This document shows, one piece after another, positions 28,712-37,134 of a DNA stretch of 64,000 nt. Under the pieces are notes generated by a model that ran no database searches, was not told the origin of the DNA, and saw nothing but the letters and a program-made list of their open reading frames with translations. The stretch is taken from contig CACYYN010000018.1 of the NCBI GenBank assembly GCA_902778665.1, positions 1 through 64,000 of the forward strand. Reading direction: 5' to 3'. Position numbers and translations under genes: made by a program. How positions within the stretch are numbered: the first letter of the stretch is position 1; the number at the start of each line of letters is the position of its first letter. This DNA is from Oscillospiraceae bacterium (GTDB taxonomy: Bacteria; Bacillota; Clostridia; Oscillospirales; Oscillospiraceae).

Positions 28712-29503
28712 ATGAAGCTTGGATTTATCGGCACAGGACATATGGGCGGTGCTCTGGCAAGAGCCGCCTCTCAGAACAGCAGCAACACACTTTTACTCGC
28801 CAACAGGCATCCCGAAAAGGCGCAGAAGCTGGCAGAAATCATCGGCGGCAACCCCTGCGACAATCTGCAGGCCGCCTCTGAGGCAGATTACCTTTTTCTC
28901 GGGGTAAAGCCTCAGATGCTGGAGGGTATGCTGATCGGCATAGAGGACACGCTGAAGGCCAGAACCACCCCCTTCGTAATCGTCTCCATGGTGGCCGGGC
29001 GGTCCATCGCCCAGCTGCAGCAGCTGCTGGGGTTTGATGCCCCCATTATCCGCATTATGCCGAACACCCCTGTATCGGTCGGCGCAGGGATGATACTCTA
29101 CTCCTGCAGCAGAGAAGTGACCCGGGAAGCGGAAGACGGATTTCTCTCAGCCATGTCCTTTGCAGGCAGATTCGCCAGAATTGATGAGCACCTGGCCGAT
29201 ATCGGTTCCGTGGTTTCCGGCTGCGGCCCCGCCTTTGCCTCCATGTTCCTGGAAGCCCTGGCTGACGGAGGTGTCGCCTGCGGCATGCCCCGGGATCAGG
29301 CGCTGGAGGTCAGCGCCCAGATGCTCCTGGGCACGGCAAAAATGGCACTGGAGTCCCATGCCCATCCGGGCCAGATGAAGGATGCCGTATGCTCTCCCGG
29401 CGGCACCACCATTCAGGGTGTGCGCGTTCTGGAGGAAAACGGCTTCCGGGGTGCAGTGATGGATGCCGTTATAACCGCCTATGAGAAAACCATAAAGCTG
29501 TAA
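28712..29503 (+). CDS. proC: Pyrroline-5-carboxylate reductase
   Basis: 263 residues from ATG 28712 after GGAAGGAG. The N-terminal Rossmann motif is LGFIGTGHMGGAL. The family signature VSGCGPAFASMFLEALADGGVACGMPRDQA and the C-terminal SPGGTTIQGVRVLEENGFRGAV are complete. Catalyses the last step of proline synthesis, NAD(P)H-dependent. It has its own promoter and terminator. Confidence 0.97.
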   Translation: MKLGFIGTGHMGGALARAASQNSSNTLLLANRHPEKAQKLAEIIGGNPCDNLQAASEADYLFLGVKPQMLEGMLIGIEDTLKARTTPFVIVSMVAGRSIAQLQQLLGFDAPIIRIMPNTPVSVGAGMILYSCSREVTREAEDGFLSAMSFAGRFARIDEHLADIGSVVSGCGPAFASMFLEALADGGVACGMPRDQALEVSAQMLLGTAKMALESHAHPGQMKDAVCSPGGTTIQGVRVLEENGFRGAVMDAVITAYEKTIKL

Positions 29504-29534
29504 ATAGCCCACAGCAACCTGTTTGCTTCCCTTA

Positions 29535-29564
29535 CGGCCGTCTGAGAATCAGGCGGCCGGTTTT
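29535..29564 (+). terminator. Terminator of proC
   Basis: 11 bp stem with one G-T pair (29535-29545 with 29549-29559), 3-base loop, TTTT follows. Confidence 0.85.
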
Positions 29565-29610
29565 GCACGCAGATCTTTTCGTCAATTCCAATAAAATTCC
29601 CTCTTTTCGG

Positions 29611-29639
29611 TTGCCTTTTATCAAAAATGATGGTATAGT
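29611..29639 (+). promoter_or_regulatory. Promoter of PFOR
   Basis: TTGCCT at 29611-29616, 17-base spacer, TATAGT at 29634-29639. Confidence 0.6.
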
Positions 29640-29692
29640 ATGTCTGTCTGTTTTGAGGCAGAAACAAATTCTTAATGGAGATGAACTAAGCT

Positions 29693-32600
29693 ATGATTGA
29701 GCGTCACTTCAAGTCAATGGACGGCAACAACGCAGCCGCCCATGTATCCTACGCATTCACAGAAGTTGCAGCAATCTACCCGATCACCCCGTCCAGCCCG
29801 ATGGCTGACTATGTGGATCAGTGGTCCGCAGCAGGCAGAAAGAACATTTTCGGCAGCACTGTCAAAGTGCAGGAAATGCAGGCTGAATCCGGTGCAGCAG
29901 GTGCTGTTCACGGCAGTCTGAACGCAGGCGCCCTCACGACGACCTATACGGCATCCCAGGGTCTTCTGCTGATGATCCCGAACATGTACAAGATTGCCGG
30001 TGAGCTTCTTCCCGGTGTCTTCCATGTTACCGCCCGTGCCCTTGCATCCCACACCCTCAGCATTTTCGGTGACCATTCCGACGTTATGGCCTGCCGCCAG
30101 ACCGGCTTTGCCATGCTGTGCGAGTCTAACGTTCAGGAAGTTATGGACCTGAGCCCGGTTGCTCACCTCGCAGCAATCAAAGGCCGCGTTCCTTTCCTCA
30201 ACTTCTTCGATGGTTTCCGCACCTCCCACGAGATTCAGAAGATCCAGGTATGGGACTATGAAGACCTGGCCGACATGGTAGACATGAAGGCTGTTGAAGA
30301 GTTCCGTGCACGCGCTCTGAACCCGAACCACCCGACCATGCGCGGCTCTCACGAAAATGGCGACATTTTCTTCCAGAACCGTGAAGCTTCCAACCCGTAC
30401 TACGAGGCAATTCCTGCAGTTGTGGAAGAGTACATGGGCAAGATCAACGAGAAGCTCGGCACTGATTACTCCCTGTTCAACTACTACGGTGCTCCCGATG
30501 CAGACCGCGTGATCGTAGCAATGGGCTCCATCTGCGACGTTGCAGAAGAAGTCATCGATTACCTCACCGCACAGGGTGAGAAGGTCGGCCTGGTAAAGGT
30601 CCGCCTGTTCCGCCCGTTCTGCCCGGACAAGCTGATTGAAGCTATCCCCGCAACCGCAAAGAAGATTGCCGTTCTCGACCGCACCAAGGAGCCCGGCGCA
30701 CAGGGCGAGCCTCTCTATCTCGACGTTGTCACCGCTCTGGCCAATGCCGGCAAGAATGACATCACCGTGATCGGCGGCCGCTACGGTCTCGGTTCCAAAG
30801 ATACTCCTCCTGCTTCTGTCTTCGCTGTATACAACGAGATGAAGAAGGACACCATGAAGCGCCAGTTCACCATCGGTATTGTGGACGATGTGACCAACCT
30901 CTCTCTCGAAGAAACCAAGGCTCCCTCCACCACCCCTGCAGGCACCATCGAGTGCAAATTCTGGGGTCTCGGCGGCGACGGCACTGTCGGTGCAAACAAG
31001 AACTCCTGCAAGATCATCGGCGACCATACCGACAAATATGTTCAGGCATACTTCCAGTATGACTCCAAGAAGACCGGCGGCGTAACCGTAAGCCATCTGC
31101 GCTTCGGCGACAAGCCCATCAAGAGCCCCTACTACATCAACCAGGCTGACTTTGTTGCATGCCACGTTCCTTCCTACATCATGAAGGGCTTCCCCATCGC
31201 ACGCGATGTGAAGCCGGGCGGCATCTTCCTTGTCAACAGCCAGTGGAGCTTTGAAGAGCTCGAGCATCATCTCGACGCTGCCTCCAAGCGCTACATTGCC
31301 AACCACAATGTTCAGCTCTACATGATCAACGCTATTGACCTTGCCAAGAAGATCGGCATGGGCAAGCGCACCAACACCATCCTGCAGTCCGCATTCTTCT
31401 CCCTGGCAAAGGTTCTGCCTGAGGCAGAGGCAATCGGCTACATGAAGGATGCAGCTCTCCATTCCTATCTGAAGAAGGGCCAGGATGTGGTTGACATGAA
31501 CTACAACGCCATTGATGCCGGCGCCACCGCCTACACCAAGGTTGAAGTTCCCGAGAGCTGGAAGACCGCTGAAGATGTGGTTGCCGAGAGCAAGCACACC
31601 GGCCGCGCTGCCACCCTTGAGACTGTCAACAACATTCTTGATCCGGTTGACCGTATGGACGGCGATTCTCTGCCGGTATCCAAGTTCGTCAATCATGCAG
31701 ACGGCACCTTCCCGCTCGGCGCATCCGCATACGAGAAGCGCGGCATCGCAGTTTCCGTGCCTGAATGGAATGCCGAGAAGTGCGTACAGTGCAACAACTG
31801 CGCATTCGTCTGCCCGCATGCTACCATCCGTCCGTTCGCACTCACCGCTGAAGAAGCTGCTGCTGCACCTGCAAACGCCAAGCTCGCTGACATCAAGGTC
31901 GGCAAGGGCAAGGGCGAGTACAAGTTCTGCATGGCAGTTTCCCCGCTGGACTGCATGGGCTGCGGCGTCTGCATCAGCCAGTGTGCTGTCGGCGCAATCG
32001 AGATGAAGCCGCTTGAGAGCCAGGAAGACCAGCAGGTCGTCTTCGACTACATGGTGGCCAAGGTTGCAGAGAAGCCCGACATGTTCGCAGCTGACAACGT
32101 GAAGTTCAGCCAGTTCGCTCAGCCGTACCTCGAGTTCTCCGGCTCCTGCGCAGGCTGCGCCGAGACCAGCTATGCACGTCTCGTAACCCAGCTCTTCGGC
32201 GATCACATGATGATCTCCAACGCAACCGGATGCTCCTCCATCTGGGGCGGCCCGGCAGCAACCTCTCCGTACACTGTCAACAAGGAAGGCAAAGGCCCCT
32301 CCTGGGCAAACTCCCTCTTTGAAGACAACGCAGAGCACGGCCTCGGCCTCTACCTCGGCCAGAAGAAGATCCGCGATGATCTCAAGGCCAAGGTTGAAGC
32401 TATGATCGCAGCTCCCAGCTGCTACCAGGGTCTCAAGGATGCCGCACAGGCATGGCTTGACACCTACAATGACGGCAACAAGAACCAGGCTCCGTCCAAG
32501 GCTCTGATTGCTGCTCTCGAAGAGTGCATCACCCCGATCGACGGCTGCATCGAGTTCCTGAAGTCTGACACCGCAAAGGGCATCTACGGCGACGCACAGC

Positions 32601-33358
32601 CCGCAGCACTTGCCAAGGCTGAAGCTGCAAAGGCAGCCGGCAGCAACATCTGCACCTGCGATGCATGTCAGCTCGCTTCCCAGATTCTCGCTCAGAAGGA
32701 TTACCTCAACAAGAAGTCTGCATGGATCTTCGGCGGCGACGGCTGGGCATACGATATCGGCTACGGCGGCGTTGACCACGTCCTCGCATCCGGTGAAGAT
32801 GTGAACGTGTTCGTCTTCAACACTGAAGTTTACTCCAACACCGGCGGACAGGCTTCCAAGGCTTCCAACATCGGCCAGGTTGCACAGTTTGCAGCAGCCG
32901 GTAAGGAAATCAAGAGCAAGAGCCTCGCTGAGATGGCTATGACCTACGGCTACGTTTATGTTGCTCAGATCGCCATGGGCGCCAACAAAGTTCAGACCCT
33001 GAAGGCAATTGCCGAAGCTGAAGCATATCCCGGCCCGTCCCTCATCATTGCCTATGCACCTTGCGAGATGCACAGCATCAAGGGCGGCATGGAGAACTGC
33101 CAGAAGGAAATGGACAAGGCCGTCAAGTGCGGTTACTGGAACCTCTTCCGCTACAACCCGGCTCTGACCGAGAAGCAGTTCACGCTGGACAGCAAGGCTC
33201 CCGCAGCCGGCTACAGAGACTTCCTCATGAACGAAGCCCGCTACAGCCGCCTGACCCGCGAGTTCCCGGCACGTGCCGACGTTCTGTTCGACAAGTCCGA
33301 AGCCAACGCTATGGAGCGTTACGAGCATCTCGTCAAGCTCCAGGCTATGTACGAATAA
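29693..33358 (+). CDS. nifJ: Pyruvate:ferredoxin (flavodoxin) oxidoreductase
   Basis: 1221 residues, the homodimeric single-chain form. Domain order: pyrimidine-binding (YPITPSSPMADY near 30), CoA-related domain II, the gamma-type domain (GLGGDGTVGANKNS near 425), a 2x[4Fe-4S] ferredoxin domain (Cys 697/700/703/707 and 754/757/760/764), then the TPP domain (GSCAGCAET, GGDGWAYDIGYGG, NTEVYSNTGGQ). It converts pyruvate and CoA to acetyl-CoA, CO2 and reduced ferredoxin in the cytoplasm. A CTCDAC motif (Cys 987, 989, 992) just before the GGDGWAYD segment is extra to the standard cluster ligands. Codon use is strongly biased, as expected for an abundant enzyme. Confidence 0.98.
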   Translation: MIERHFKSMDGNNAAAHVSYAFTEVAAIYPITPSSPMADYVDQWSAAGRKNIFGSTVKVQEMQAESGAAGAVHGSLNAGALTTTYTASQGLLLMIPNMYKIAGELLPGVFHVTARALASHTLSIFGDHSDVMACRQTGFAMLCESNVQEVMDLSPVAHLAAIKGRVPFLNFFDGFRTSHEIQKIQVWDYEDLADMVDMKAVEEFRARALNPNHPTMRGSHENGDIFFQNREASNPYYEAIPAVVEEYMGKINEKLGTDYSLFNYYGAPDADRVIVAMGSICDVAEEVIDYLTAQGEKVGLVKVRLFRPFCPDKLIEAIPATAKKIAVLDRTKEPGAQGEPLYLDVVTALANAGKNDITVIGGRYGLGSKDTPPASVFAVYNEMKKDTMKRQFTIGIVDDVTNLSLEETKAPSTTPAGTIECKFWGLGGDGTVGANKNSCKIIGDHTDKYVQAYFQYDSKKTGGVTVSHLRFGDKPIKSPYYINQADFVACHVPSYIMKGFPIARDVKPGGIFLVNSQWSFEELEHHLDAASKRYIANHNVQLYMINAIDLAKKIGMGKRTNTILQSAFFSLAKVLPEAEAIGYMKDAALHSYLKKGQDVVDMNYNAIDAGATAYTKVEVPESWKTAEDVVAESKHTGRAATLETVNNILDPVDRMDGDSLPVSKFVNHADGTFPLGASAYEKRGIAVSVPEWNAEKCVQCNNCAFVCPHATIRPFALTAEEAAAAPANAKLADIKVGKGKGEYKFCMAVSPLDCMGCGVCISQCAVGAIEMKPLESQEDQQVVFDYMVAKVAEKPDMFAADNVKFSQFAQPYLEFSGSCAGCAETSYARLVTQLFGDHMMISNATGCSSIWGGPAATSPYTVNKEGKGPSWANSLFEDNAEHGLGLYLGQKKIRDDLKAKVEAMIAAPSCYQGLKDAAQAWLDTYNDGNKNQAPSKALIAALEECITPIDGCIEFLKSDTAKGIYGDAQPAALAKAEAAKAAGSNICTCDACQLASQILAQKDYLNKKSAWIFGGDGWAYDIGYGGVDHVLASGEDVNVFVFNTEVYSNTGGQASKASNIGQVAQFAAAGKEIKSKSLAEMAMTYGYVYVAQIAMGANKVQTLKAIAEAEAYPGPSLIIAYAPCEMHSIKGGMENCQKEMDKAVKCGYWNLFRYNPALTEKQFTLDSKAPAAGYRDFLMNEARYSRLTREFPARADVLFDKSEANAMERYEHLVKLQAMYE

Positions 33359-33381
33359 TCCTTATCCCAGCATACTTTTCA

Positions 33382-33412
33382 GCGGCTCCCGGTATTCCGG
33401 GAGCCGCCTTTT
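33382..33412 (+). terminator. Terminator after PFOR
   Basis: 11 bp perfect stem (33382-33392 with 33397-33407), TATT loop, short T run. It lies directly before the ribosome binding site of the next gene, so some readthrough may feed that gene. Confidence 0.85.
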
Positions 33413-33429
33413 AAAAGGAGAAGAGCATT

Positions 33430-34353
33430 ATGTTTCATTTCGGATTACTCACCGCTATTCTGGACGGATGGTCATTTGAAGAGGCCGTAGACACTGCGGC
33501 GGAAATGGGGTTTGAATGCCTCGAAGTCGCCTGCTGGCCGGCAGGCAAAGCGGAGCGCCGCTATGCGGGAGTTTCCCACATTGACGCAGAGCGCGTGCTG
33601 GCAGATGACGACTATGCCGCCTATGTGAAAAACTATATTGAAGGCAAGGGCATGCATATCTCCTCCCTCGCCTTCTATCCCAACACGATGGATCCTGACC
33701 TTGAGAAACGCGCAGCAGCCATTGCCCATCTGGAGGCACTGATCAAGGCCTCGGCAAAGCTGGGCGTTGGCATGGTGACGACGTTTATCGGCCGTGACCA
33801 GACAAAAACCGTGGAAGAGAACATTGAGCTCTTCCGGGAGATCTGGCCGCCGATTATTGCCCTGGCAGAAGAGAACAATGTAAAAGTCGCCATTGAAAAC
33901 TGCCCGATGCTCTTCGGCAGAGACCAGTGGCCGGGCGGACAGAACCTGATGTGCACCCCGGCGATCTTCCGCAAGCTGTTTGAGATTATCCCCTCCCCCA
34001 ACTTCGGCATCAATTTTGACCCCAGTCATTACGTCTGGCAGCAGATGGACTATATCCGCACAATTCACGAGTTTAAGGATCGGATCTTCCATATCCACTT
34101 CAAGGATATCAAGCTCTATCCGGAAAAACTGGCGGAATGCGGCGTGCTTGCCTATCCGCTGGACTACATGAGCCCGAAGATTCCCGGGCTGGGCGACGTG
34201 AACTGGAGCGCCTTTGTCTCCGCCCTTCACGATATCCGCTACAACGGAGACGCCGTGATTGAAGTGGAAGACAAGGCCTTTGAAAGCAGCCGGGAGGATA
34301 TCCTCACATCCATCCGCCTGAGCAAGCACTATCTCAACAATTTCATCGGTTAA
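33430..34353 (+). CDS. Sugar phosphate isomerase/epimerase (xylose isomerase-like TIM barrel)
   Basis: 307 residues of the AP-endonuclease-2 fold. The metal-site residues typical of the family are present: Glu in VAIENCPM, Asp and His in NFDPSHYVWQ, His in HIHFKDIK, and Glu in AVIEVEDKAF. These enzymes epimerise or isomerise keto-sugars, polyols or their derivatives. AAAGGAG precedes the ATG. It is convergent with the activase-DeoR-ROK operon. I see no separate promoter, and membership of the glycyl-radical pathway next door is inferred from position. Confidence 0.88.
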   Translation: MFHFGLLTAILDGWSFEEAVDTAAEMGFECLEVACWPAGKAERRYAGVSHIDAERVLADDDYAAYVKNYIEGKGMHISSLAFYPNTMDPDLEKRAAAIAHLEALIKASAKLGVGMVTTFIGRDQTKTVEENIELFREIWPPIIALAEENNVKVAIENCPMLFGRDQWPGGQNLMCTPAIFRKLFEIIPSPNFGINFDPSHYVWQQMDYIRTIHEFKDRIFHIHFKDIKLYPEKLAECGVLAYPLDYMSPKIPGLGDVNWSAFVSALHDIRYNGDAVIEVEDKAFESSREDILTSIRLSKHYLNNFIG

Positions 34354-34376
34354 CGCCGGGAGGATAACTCATTCAA

Positions 34377-34408
34377 AAGCGGGAGGGCTCGTCAATGCCT
34401 TCCCGCTT
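34377..34408. terminator. Bidirectional terminator between the epimerase and ROK genes
   Basis: About 12 bp stem with one G-T pair (34377-34388 with 34397-34408), with T-rich sequence on both exits. Confidence 0.8.
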
Positions 34409-34423
34409 CTCTTTATCTGTGAA

Positions 34424-35356
34424 TCACCTTACCAGCTCGGAGGCGCCGATGATTCCGAAGTCCTGTTTCAGCTCGGCAAAGCGGAATTCCACCGGCTGGG
34501 GGATGTGGTTGTAGCGGTCAAATTCCTTCCGCACCCTGTCAAAGAGCAGATCGCCGAAATGGGTGAGCCCCCCGCCGAAGACAAACAGATTGACATTCAG
34601 CAGCTGGTAGATATTGAAAAGGCACACGGCGAGGTAATGCGCCATCTCGTCCAATTCGGCCAGGGCAAGAGGGTCCCCCTCCCGGCAGGCTGCAAGCAGG
34701 GCAACTCCGTCCACATCGCGGGTAAGATCCATTTTGGTGTCGAACGAATCCGCCTTCAGGCGCACGCGCCGCGAGATATCCTTTCCCGCAGCCCAGGACA
34801 TAAAGCAGCCGCGGTTCCGGCAGCCGCACATAAGGCCTTCGTCTGGGGTGATGAGCATATGCCCGCTCTCCCCCGCCCAGCCGTAGCTGCCGCGAAACAT
34901 CTCCCCGTTCAGAATCAGGCCGCTGCCGATGCCCGTGCTTGCCGACATGTAGACCATGTGCCGGCTGCCCCGCCCCGCTCCGAACCGGTATTCCGCAAGG
35001 GCGGCGCAGTTGCTGTCGTTATCCAGCACAATCGGGACCGAAAGCCGCTCTGCCATATAGGAGCGCATGGGAAAGTCACGCACGTTGGTCATGGCGGAGG
35101 TCATGCAGATGAAGCCCTCATCAAAAAGGATAAAGGAGGGCATGCACACCCCGATTCCTTTCAGGTCCTTCTCCTCCAGAGCATTGCGCTGCAGCACGGT
35201 ACGGATCTGCCTGAGAATCTGATCGGCAAGAGAAGGCCCATCGATGGAAGGGTCGGTGGCCTCCCGAAGGCGGTCTATCAGGTTGTTGTCTTCATCAAAA
35301 AGGCCGTAGGCGATCTTTGTGCCGCCCACGTCAATGCCTATGCGATACGCTTTCAT
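34424..35356 (-). CDS. ROK-family sugar kinase
   Basis: 310 residues from the ATG at 35356, which has GGAGG eight bases upstream; an ATG five codons earlier contains that site and is rejected. The ATP motif is IGIDVGGTKIAYGLFD and the catalytic region is LDNDSNCAALAEYRFG. GWAGESGHM with CGCRNRGC forms the ROK zinc site. No DNA-binding domain is present, so it is a kinase rather than an NagC-type repressor. It is the last gene of the activase-DeoR-ROK operon. I infer that it phosphorylates the hydroxymethyl carbon of the sugar handled by the glycyl-radical enzyme. Confidence 0.92.
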   Translation of the reverse strand: MKAYRIGIDVGGTKIAYGLFDEDNNLIDRLREATDPSIDGPSLADQILRQIRTVLQRNALEEKDLKGIGVCMPSFILFDEGFICMTSAMTNVRDFPMRSYMAERLSVPIVLDNDSNCAALAEYRFGAGRGSRHMVYMSASTGIGSGLILNGEMFRGSYGWAGESGHMLITPDEGLMCGCRNRGCFMSWAAGKDISRRVRLKADSFDTKMDLTRDVDGVALLAACREGDPLALAELDEMAHYLAVCLFNIYQLLNVNLFVFGGGLTHFGDLLFDRVRKEFDRYNHIPQPVEFRFAELKQDFGIIGASELVR

Positions 35357-35374
35357 GTCTCTGCCCTCCATATT

Positions 35375-36130
35375 TTATTCCGCTGTTCTGGTCACGCTTA
35401 TTCCTGCCAGATTCAGCGCTTTTTCTTTTTCATCGGGAAGGTATGCATCTGTGATAACATGCAGGGGTTTTCCTTCCGGGAGCGACAGCGGTACCACGCC
35501 GTGACGGGCAAATTTGCTGCTCTCCGTGATCACATAGACACCGTCGGCATGCTCCGCCATATCCCGGACTGCCTGAACGCGCAAATGGTCATTACCGGTA
35601 AAACCAAGCTGCTCCGAATATCCGTCCACCCCGATAAACAGCTTATTCACATAAAACTGGGCCGCGCAGGTCCGCAGAATCGGCCCGACCATAACTTGGG
35701 CATCCTTCTGGAAGTCGCCCCCGAGGAGGATGATGTTTGCGCTTGCGCTTTTTCGGATGAAGCTGGCAATAAACGCGCTGTTGGTAATGATGGTCACATC
35801 CGGATTTGCTTCCGCCAGCTCTGCCGCGAAAAGGGCACAGCAGCTGCCGTTTTCAATCATCACCGTCTCCCCGGGACTTACCAGCCCGGCCGCCGCCTTT
35901 GCAATCTTTCTTTTTTCCTCATAATGAACCGCAATCCTGTTATTCAGATCATCCGAACCGCCGAAGATTGCAAAGCCATGCTCTCGCCGGATCACTCCCC
36001 GCTTCTCCAGAGCGTCCAGATCCTTGCGGATGGTCACCTGGGATGTCTCCAGTTTTTCCGCAAGAGCAGTTACCTCCATTTTGCCGTTCTCGGCGAGCAG
36101 CTCCAGAAGCGCCGTCTCTCTCTTTTTCAT
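35375..36130 (-). CDS. DeoR-family transcriptional regulator
   Basis: 251 residues. The N-terminal DeoR helix-turn-helix (TALAEKLETSQVTIRKDLDALEKRGVIRREHG, about 20-52) is followed by the isomerase-like effector domain, with FIGVDGYSEQLGFTGND in place of the usual GxxG(I/V). It binds a phosphosugar in known relatives. It lies between the activase gene (54 bases) and the ROK kinase (18 bases). The most likely targets are the two matching sites at 37033-37054 and 39599-39620. Confidence 0.92.
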   Translation of the reverse strand: MKKRETALLELLAENGKMEVTALAEKLETSQVTIRKDLDALEKRGVIRREHGFAIFGGSDDLNNRIAVHYEEKRKIAKAAAGLVSPGETVMIENGSCCALFAAELAEANPDVTIITNSAFIASFIRKSASANIILLGGDFQKDAQVMVGPILRTCAAQFYVNKLFIGVDGYSEQLGFTGNDHLRVQAVRDMAEHADGVYVITESSKFARHGVVPLSLPEGKPLHVITDAYLPDEKEKALNLAGISVTRTAE

Positions 36131-36184
36131 TTCAGAGTCCCCTTTCTCATCTTATCAATCGGTTCAAAACCTGTCATTCCGGCA

Positions 36185-36955
36185 TTAACGGAAGGAGCAC
36201 TCCAGCCCATGCAGCAGAAAAACCTCACGATACTTTTCCAGCATCTCGGGATGAAGCTGCTTTACACCCTTCATCTCATAGGGAACGCCCAGCTTCTCAT
36301 ACTTGCTCTCCCCCATCTGATGGAAGGGGAGAAGATGCACCTCCCGAACCCCCATTTCTGCCAGCTCTGATGCCATCGCTTCCGCAGCGGTGAGAGAGGC
36401 GTTGAACCGAGGAATAACCGGGATTCTCGCGATCACCGGTTTGTCTGACGAAACGGCAGTTATGAGGTTTTCTTTGATAACGTCGTTATACACCCCGGTG
36501 CCGCGAAAATGTGCCTCCCGGTCTGCCTGCTTAAAGTCATAAAGGAGGAGATCAATATGCGAGAGAAAGGTCTTAAAGCGCTCGGGCGAAGTATAGCCCT
36601 CCGTCTCGGCAGCCACATGAATGCTCTCCGCATGGGCAGCATCAGCAAGGCACGCAGCAAACTCCGCCTGCTGGAGCACATCGCCGCCGGAAAACGTCAT
36701 CCCCCCGCCGGAGCGATCATAGAAGGGCTTATCCTGACGGACCACGCTCATCACCTCTTCCACAGTATAGCGCGTGCCCCGGAAGGCAGGATCCTGCATT
36801 TCTTCCGTGAAATCGCAAAACCGGTTCTGAGACTCGGGGTTGGAACACCACCTGCACTGCAGAGGACAGCCCTTGAAAAAAACCGTCGTCCGGATGCCCG
36901 GCCCGTCATTGATGCTGAACTTCTGGATATTAAAAATCAGGCCCGTCTGCTCCAT
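36185..36955 (-). CDS. Glycyl-radical enzyme activating protein (radical SAM, YbiY/PflA-like)
   Basis: 256 residues. The radical-SAM motif CPLQCRWC (CX3CX2C) follows the GPGIRTTVFFKG segment, and GGGMTFSGGDVLQQ is the SAM-binding GGE-like loop. There is no eight-Cys ferredoxin insert, so it is a compact activase. It abstracts hydrogen from the glycyl-radical enzyme to form the stable radical, under anaerobic conditions only. It is transcribed divergently from that enzyme gene across a 179-base control region. Confidence 0.94.
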   Translation of the reverse strand: MEQTGLIFNIQKFSINDGPGIRTTVFFKGCPLQCRWCSNPESQNRFCDFTEEMQDPAFRGTRYTVEEVMSVVRQDKPFYDRSGGGMTFSGGDVLQQAEFAACLADAAHAESIHVAAETEGYTSPERFKTFLSHIDLLLYDFKQADREAHFRGTGVYNDVIKENLITAVSSDKPVIARIPVIPRFNASLTAAEAMASELAEMGVREVHLLPFHQMGESKYEKLGVPYEMKGVKQLHPEMLEKYREVFLLHGLECSFR

Positions 36956-36988
36956 ATTCGTGTTCCTTTCCCTCTTAAATTCATTTTT

Positions 36989-37017
36989 ATTATAGCCGAT
37001 TTTTGGATAGTTGTAAA
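36989..37017 (-). promoter_or_regulatory. Promoter of activase-DeoR-ROK operon
   Basis: Minus strand TTTACA at 37017-37012, 17-base spacer, perfect TATAAT at 36994-36989. Confidence 0.75.
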
Positions 37018-37029
37018 GAGTATTTTATT

Positions 37030-37059
37030 ATGTTTGAAAGTATTTTTAGTTTCATTCAT
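37030..37059. promoter_or_regulatory. Candidate DeoR operator, site 1
   Basis: A 10-bp imperfect inverted repeat (ATGTTTGAAA with TTTCATTCAT, 8 of 10 paired) lies between the two divergent promoters. Within it 37033-37054 reads TTTGA-N3-TATTT-N4-TTTCA, a pattern repeated exactly at 39599-39620. Confidence 0.6.
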
Positions 37060-37068
37060 AATTTTTTA

Positions 37069-37097
37069 TTGACATCGACCCGGTTCAGCTCTATAAT
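37069..37097 (+). promoter_or_regulatory. Consensus promoter of the glycyl-radical enzyme gene
   Basis: TTGACA at 37069-37074, 17-base spacer, TATAAT at 37092-37097: both hexamers perfect. Such a strong promoter with an adjacent dyad suggests tight repression and high induced expression. Confidence 0.85.
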
Positions 37098-37134
37098 AGC
37101 GGCAGAATGAGAATTTGCGGAGGAGAAAAGATTT

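Noticed and set aside
29714..33328. 1204-codon open frame antisense to PFOR
   Set aside because: It is a mirror of the strongly biased codon use of nifJ, with no ribosome binding site, Leu/Val/Cys-rich nonsense composition and no recognisable domain.
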